From positions 248,001-312,000 of the forward strand of contig NZ_QOWJ01000003.1 of the NCBI RefSeq assembly GCF_003332885.2: a DNA stretch of 64,000 nucleotides. Direction: 5' to 3'. The translations under genes and the position numbers were made by a program. Origin of the DNA: Paracnuella aquatica. Lineage in GTDB: Bacteria > Bacteroidota > Bacteroidia > Chitinophagales > Chitinophagaceae. Of this stretch, positions 63,184 to 64,000 are shown piece by piece; the stretch's first letter is position 1; each line of letters starts with the position of its first letter. The notes under the pieces are model-generated. The model was given only the letters and a program-made list of their open reading frames with translations. It ran no database searches and was not told where the DNA came from.

Positions 63184-63215
63184 AAAGCCGCTTCGAAAGA
63201 AGCGGCTTTTTTTGT
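63184..63215 (+). terminator. intrinsic terminator after rpoB
   Basis: AAAGCCGCTTC (63184-63194) and GAAGCGGCTTT (63199-63209) form a perfect 11-bp stem with a GAAA tetraloop and a T run. A strong stop directly after rpoB argues against a conventional rpoBC operon. Confidence 0.93.
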
Positions 63216-63308
63216 GTTCAACAATGTTTCATTGCAGGCCTCGTTGCAACATTCAATTATTTTAATGTGTACCAAAGTTTGTTGCGTAGTACATTTACCC
63301 AAACCTTA

Positions 63309-63716
63309 ATGCACATGCAGAACCGTCGGAAATTTTTGGCGCAGGCCACTATGGCTGTTGCCGCAACTGGTATTGCAAACAACACTGTGAAAGCTGCCGA
63401 TGCCGCCAATGGCAAATTCATACACCACGTTTATTTTTGGCTTAATAATCCCTCCAGCACTGCCGACCGCGATAAGCTGGTTGAAGGCCTGCGGACACTG
63501 GTAAAAATCAAAGACATTCAAATGAGTCACATTGGTGTTCCTGCCGATACAAACCGCGATGTAATTGATCGTTCCTACGCCGTATCGTGGCTGTTGGTGT
63601 TTGGCAATAAGGCTGCGCAAGACCGCTACCAGGTTGACCCGGTACATCTTGATTTTGTAAAAAACTACAGCCACCTGTGGAAGAAAGTAGTAGTGTACGA
63701 TTCGGTGGATGCCTAA
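63309..63716 (+). CDS. Tat-signal protein with stress-responsive A/B-barrel (Dabb) domain
   Basis: 135 residues from the ATG at 63309 (MHMQNRRKF); an ATG two codons later is equally possible, and a GTG at 63267 is not favoured. A twin-arginine signal NRRKFLAQATMAVAATGIA leads. The rest is a single Dabb-type ferredoxin-like domain: FIHHVYFWLNNPS, RDKLVEGLRTLVKI, SYAVSWLLVFGNKAAQDRYQ and DPVHLDFVKNY. Dabb proteins often form dimeric barrels; the function of exported ones is unknown. It is a lone gene between two terminators downstream of rpoB. Confidence 0.8.
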   Translation: MHMQNRRKFLAQATMAVAATGIANNTVKAADAANGKFIHHVYFWLNNPSSTADRDKLVEGLRTLVKIKDIQMSHIGVPADTNRDVIDRSYAVSWLLVFGNKAAQDRYQVDPVHLDFVKNYSHLWKKVVVYDSVDA

Positions 63717-63728
63717 CGGTGCAAACCC

Positions 63729-63746
63729 TTTTTGCTATAGCAAAAA
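63729..63746. repeat. perfect 18-base palindrome
   Basis: TTTTTGCTATAGCAAAAA lies 13 bp after the Dabb gene and 15 bp before a terminator. It may be a protein-binding dyad or a small pre-terminator hairpin. Confidence 0.5.
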
Positions 63747-63760
63747 CAATAAACCTAGTA

Positions 63761-63795
63761 AAACAAAAAGCTCCAAACGGAGCTTTTTGTTTTGT
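63761..63795 (+). terminator. intrinsic terminator of the Dabb gene
   Basis: AAACAAAAAGCTCC (63761-63774) and GGAGCTTTTTGTTT (63779-63792) form a perfect 14-bp stem with loop AAAC, A-rich before and T-rich after, so usable from both sides. Confidence 0.9.
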
Positions 63796-63915
63796 TGTAA
63801 TGCTGATGAAAACCTGCTTTACAAATAGCTTTAATTAAGGTTTTGTAAGCTCCCCCTTTTTTAGTGCCAGTGTCAGTTAGCGTTTTCAAATGTAGTTTTC
63901 TTTTTGTGTTGCACC

Positions 63916-63980
63916 GCTTTATCCACGACCGGCTGCGCTTCAATTTGATTTGATTTTTCGCGAGCCGGTGTGGATAAAGC
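63916..63980. repeat. inverted repeat carrying two DnaA-box-like sites
   Basis: GCTTTATCCACGACCGGCT (63916-63934) and AGCCGGTGTGGATAAAGC (63963-63980) are inverted copies differing by one inserted base, 28 bp apart. Each arm contains a DnaA-box-like 9-mer: TTATCCACG at 63919-63927 on the plus strand, and TTATCCACA, the exact consensus, at 63969-63977 on the minus strand. No T run follows. The rest of 63796-64000 holds no recognisable gene. Confidence 0.6.
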
Positions 63981-64000
63981 TGCCTGCCGCCCGTGCACCT

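Noticed and set aside
63755-63943. 62-residue minus-strand frame after the Dabb gene
   Set aside because: It runs through the terminator hairpin, is rich in Lys/Thr without any fold pattern, and has no promoter-like sequence.

Overview
The window is chromosomal DNA of a Bacteroidota bacterium, most likely of the Chitinophagaceae (the family is inference). The signs are a SusC/SusD pair with FecR and an ECF sigma factor, a type IX secretion C-terminal domain, a PorV-like/PorU2-like pair, TAnnTTTG-type promoters, almost no Shine-Dalgarno sequences, and a tRNA-tuf-tRNA(Trp)-secE-nusG-rplKAJL-rpoB region.

Layout. 1-5.5 kb: the tail of a T9SS-exported protein, a GH9 cellulase and a GH63/MGH1-like glucosidase. 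5.7-10 kb: a small lipoprotein, glutamate dehydrogenase, and minus-strand cytochrome c biogenesis genes (ccmB, ccmC, ccmD-like) led by a PIN-type toxin-antitoxin pair. 10-13 kb: thymidine kinase, a Pro/Ala-rich protein of unknown function and Kdo transferase. 13.2-19.4 kb: a six-gene nucleotide-sugar operon (aminotransferase, UDP-glucose dehydrogenase, UDP-xylose synthase, UDP-HexNAc dehydrogenase, rfbC, rfbD) closed by a terminator. 19.5-22 kb: a histidine kinase with an ethylene-receptor-like membrane domain, and an orphan protein. 22.3-34.2 kb: a polysaccharide utilization locus (FecR, SusC, SusD, DUF5013 lipoprotein, terminator, ECF sigma, two-domain GH43) and a convergent HExxH protein. 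34.5-42.4 kb: tRNA-Gln, tyrS, a PorV-like porin and a very long PorU2-like C25 peptidase. 42.6-48.4 kb: an HscA-type Hsp70, an AT-rich minus-strand envelope cluster (methyltransferase, phosphatase-superfamily enzyme, GT-C-like protein) and riboflavin synthase. 48.5-63.7 kb: rpsU, xerC, hpf, five tRNAs, tuf, secE, nusG, an ArnT-like glycosyltransferase, rplK, rplA, rplJ, rplL, a ComEA-like gene on the other strand, rpoB, and a small Tat-signal protein.

How the parts fit. The glycan genes (GH9, GH63-like, the SusCD locus with GH43) describe an organism that degrades plant-type polysaccharide and imports the products. FecR plus the STN domain of SusC suggest induction through an ECF sigma factor. 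The nucleotide-sugar operon, Kdo transferase and envelope cluster supply surface polysaccharide and lipid modification. The translation/transcription block is the usual Bacteroidota arrangement, but two non-ribosomal genes, terminators and palindromic spacers break it into separate units, and rpoC does not follow rpoB within the window.

Most notable observations: a histidine kinase in which every ethylene/copper-binding position of plant ETR1 that I recall is conserved with exact spacing; a series of translation-cluster spacers that each hold a differently worded palindrome; rpoB isolated between terminators; rpsU with a strong Shine-Dalgarno; and an inverted pair of DnaA-box-like sites at the right edge. 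All assignments come from reading the sequence and from remembered family motifs; no database search was run.
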